From contig NC_014219.1 of assembly GCF_000093085.1 (NCBI RefSeq), forward strand, positions 2,162,384-2,226,383: a DNA stretch of 64,000 nt. Direction: 5' to 3'. Shown here in pieces: positions 62,246-64,000 of this stretch (position 1 is its first letter; the number at the start of each line of letters is the position of its first letter). The DNA is from [Bacillus] selenitireducens MLS10. Lineage in GTDB: Bacteria; Bacillota; Bacilli; Bacillales; Salisediminibacteriaceae. The position numbers were made by a program, and so were the translations under genes. Under the pieces are notes generated by a model. The model made no database searches. It was given only the letters and a program-made list of their open reading frames with translations, and was not told the DNA's origin.

Positions 62246-63848
62246 GAACGTGCCCTCCTTTCGGGATGCCGAGTGAAATATGATAAATGGCATCCATCAT
62301 TTCCTGCTGACGATCCGTTTCTGTATCTTCAATGACGGCCATACCTTTTTTACGCCCGCTTAGAGCCTCCATCAATGCAGATTCCGCATTCTCCGGGCTC
62401 ACAAGTCCTTCTTCAACGGCCAGTGCTGCAGCACGTTTATGACAGTATGATCCTTGGCAAGGTCCCATACCGAGTCGTGTCCGTCTCCTGATGTCTCCAA
62501 GGTGAAAGGGCTGGTCATCGGGCATGGCAGCTTTGATCTCAGCCCAGGTAACCTGTTCACATTCACAGATGACGGTTCGTCCACGTGCGGTCTTTAAATA
62601 TTCCTCGATTTGAGACTGTCGCCTTCCTGACCAGTCTGAAGTCTTCTTTAGTGCGGCTGTGTGAACTTGAATTGAGGATACGGGCTGATGGCGTTCCGTC
62701 ATCGCTTCTTCATGTGTGGAACAGGTTTCGGCGGATCCACGCTTCTCGCAGATCAGATCCACGGTCTTTTCAGCCATGTAACGGAAGGTCGTCAGTTTTC
62801 CGCCTGTTATTGTGATAAATCCTTTTAAGCCGTCTCTTGCCTCATGATCAAGCAGTGCCATTCCCCGTGTCACGTTTCGTCCTGACGCATCATTTGTTCC
62901 CTCGTCCTGATACAAAGGCCGACTTCCTGAGAAGGCTCGTATCGTCCGGATTTCACGTATATTTGGAATCAGGGCCGCTCCCTCATCGATCATTTGTCCA
63001 ATTTCTGTTTTATCAAGAGAAAAATCATCAGGCGATTGAACGTTTACTCCTGTCGTACCAAAAATTGTCACGTCGCGTGCCGGTACAAAAATGTCCGCAT
63101 CTCCAGGCATTCGCAATCGGTTGATTACCTGACGGTTAATTCGCTGGTTTAAGACGGTTAATGTCCCTTTGTTGTTGATCAGTTTCATATCAACACCCGC
63201 CATGTTGGCAACTTTTTCTCCCCATGGACCTGCGGCGTTAATGACAAAATCTGCAGAAATATTGATCTGTTCTCTATTGTAGCGGTTTTGAACGGTCAAT
63301 CCGTTTACCTGCCCATTCGTCTGATGAATATCGATCACTTCATGATAGCGAAGAAGTTCAGCTCCGCGCATGATGGCATCCTCAACGGTATCAATGACCA
63401 GCGTGAAGGGGTCCACTGCTCCATCCGGTACACGGAAAACCGCTTCAGCTGCAGGATTGATATACGGTTCCTCTTTCAATGCTGTTTCGAGAGAGATTTC
63501 CTCAATCGGTATTCCAACCCGTGCACAGGCTTCCACCCACTGTTTGACGTAGGCATCATCGTCACCCGGCACTTTCACAAATAAACCGCCGCTTTCTTCC
63601 ACGGATCCTTTGGCGATTTTTTTCAGAATCAGATTTTCGGTGTAACTTTCAATGGCCGCCTCTTCATCACGTACGGCATATCTCGCACCAGAGTGAAGAA
63701 GCCCGTGATTTCTTGAGGATGTTCCATGAATCAAGTCTTTCTGTTCGATGAGGATGCAGGGAATACCTCTCATAATCAGATCTCTGAGGACTCCGGCTCC
63801 GGTTACACCGCCACCGATGACAACCGCTTCTGTTTTCATGTTCTTCAT
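62238..63848 (-). CDS. glpA: Anaerobic glycerol-3-phosphate dehydrogenase subunit A, 536 aa
   Basis: GlpA oxidises sn-glycerol-3-phosphate to dihydroxyacetone phosphate. The FAD motif VVIGGGVTGAGVLRDL (9-24) opens the DAO fold, and a C-terminal BFD-type [2Fe-2S] domain (about 425-480) carries CECEQVTW and GMGPCQGSYC. That domain separates GlpA from the aerobic GlpD, which lacks it. First gene of glpABC in this window; AAGGGG lies 10 bases before the ATG. The leader contains the hairpin at 63936-63978. Confidence 0.94.
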   Translation of the reverse strand: MKNMKTEAVVIGGGVTGAGVLRDLIMRGIPCILIEQKDLIHGTSSRNHGLLHSGARYAVRDEEAAIESYTENLILKKIAKGSVEESGGLFVKVPGDDDAYVKQWVEACARVGIPIEEISLETALKEEPYINPAAEAVFRVPDGAVDPFTLVIDTVEDAIMRGAELLRYHEVIDIHQTNGQVNGLTVQNRYNREQINISADFVINAAGPWGEKVANMAGVDMKLINNKGTLTVLNQRINRQVINRLRMPGDADIFVPARDVTIFGTTGVNVQSPDDFSLDKTEIGQMIDEGAALIPNIREIRTIRAFSGSRPLYQDEGTNDASGRNVTRGMALLDHEARDGLKGFITITGGKLTTFRYMAEKTVDLICEKRGSAETCSTHEEAMTERHQPVSSIQVHTAALKKTSDWSGRRQSQIEEYLKTARGRTVICECEQVTWAEIKAAMPDDQPFHLGDIRRRTRLGMGPCQGSYCHKRAAALAVEEGLVSPENAESALMEALSGRKKGMAVIEDTETDRQQEMMDAIYHISLGIPKGGHVHV

Positions 63849-63935
63849 CTTTATTCAACCCCTTTTATTTGTCACTGACTGGCATTTGATGATGCTTGAA
63901 TGGCGAATGAAGCAAGACATCGGGTTAAAAAATAA

Positions 63936-63978
63936 CAGCCATAAAAACCCGCGTAAAAGAAACGGATTTTTATGGCTG
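63936..63978 (-). terminator. Hairpin-terminator upstream of glpA
   Basis: CAGCCATAAAAACCCG (63936-63951) pairs with CGGATTTTTATGGCTG (63963-63978) with one mismatch. On the minus strand it is followed by TTATTTTTTAA, so it can terminate. It either ends a gene lying beyond the right edge or is a leader terminator controlled by an antiterminator such as GlpP, known for glp genes in Bacillus. Confidence 0.7.
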
Positions 63979-64000
63979 CCTCATATTCTCATGCCACGAA

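Noticed and set aside
1-64000. tRNA, rRNA, CRISPR array, insertion sequence or replication origin
   Set aside because: I found no cloverleaf-like sequences ending in CCA, no rRNA blocks, no regularly spaced repeats, no transposase and no DnaA-box cluster in reading through the window.

Overview
The window is a stretch of bacterial chromosome from a Bacillota organism close to Bacillus. Support for this comes from AGGAGG-type ribosome binding sites, TTG and GTG starts, a Bacillus-style arg-car gene order, an addB-addA-sbcD-sbcC block, a lysine riboswitch before dapA, and proteins of the YpcP, RlmN and YkpA types. pflBA, adhE and a three-subunit anaerobic glycerol-3-phosphate dehydrogenase point to a facultative anaerobe. 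A Salisediminibacterium or '[Bacillus] selenitireducens'-like genome would fit, but that is inference. I see no rRNA, tRNA, CRISPR array, complete prophage or insertion sequence.

Layout. 0-4.3 kb: the tail of an AbrB-type membrane protein, a lone tyrosine recombinase with two palindromes upstream, a DCC thiol protein, an unlisted 49-residue zinc-ribbon gene, a DNA-repair pair (5'-3' exonuclease and hypoxanthine-DNA glycosylase) and a membrane protein. 4.4-18 kb: one long minus-strand unit, argC-J-B-D-carA-carB-argF-G-H, then a 66-residue Cys-containing protein and ilvE; its promoter with ArgR-like words lies at 17.98-18.05 kb. 18-24 kb: cardiolipin synthase, a beta-lactamase-fold hydrolase, MsrA, Ohr, an Old Yellow Enzyme and a C45-type Ntn hydrolase. 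24.3-30 kb: a GNAT-like protein, adhE with Rex/Fnr-type operators, a YkpA-like ABC-F protein and a DUF952 protein. 30-41.8 kb: addB-addA-sbcD-sbcC, the double-strand-break end-processing operon. 42-46.6 kb: an aromatic-acid-exporter-type protein, a TVP38 protein, a glycine-oxidase-like flavoprotein, the lysine riboswitch with dapA, and a small sigma-region-4-like protein. 46.9-50 kb: pflB-pflA. 50-53 kb: a divergent PRPP synthetase, an HD-GYP-like protein with no HD core and a membrane-anchored trypsin-like protease. 53-64 kb: rlmN, a DMT transporter, a rhodanese-like protein lacking its Cys, a DUF3006 protein, an amidase, a 690-bp gene-free stretch, an Na/Pi transporter and glpC-glpB-glpA.

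How the genes work together. The arg-car unit takes glutamate to arginine and supplies its own carbamoyl phosphate. PflB/PflA and AdhE form the fermentative route from pyruvate to formate, acetyl-CoA and ethanol. Their promoters carry similar operators at the same distance from a candidate -10, which suggests one redox regulator. GlpABC feeds electrons from glycerol-3-phosphate to the quinone pool. AddAB, SbcCD, YpcP and the hypoxanthine glycosylase are genome maintenance.

The parts I find least explained are: the protease / HD-less HD-GYP-like / divergent Prs cluster (50.1-52.8 kb); the palindromes beside the recombinase (1.1-1.3 kb); the CstR/CsoR-like palindrome at the rhodanese-like gene (55.5 kb); and the possible stand-alone transcript at 57.43-57.96 kb.
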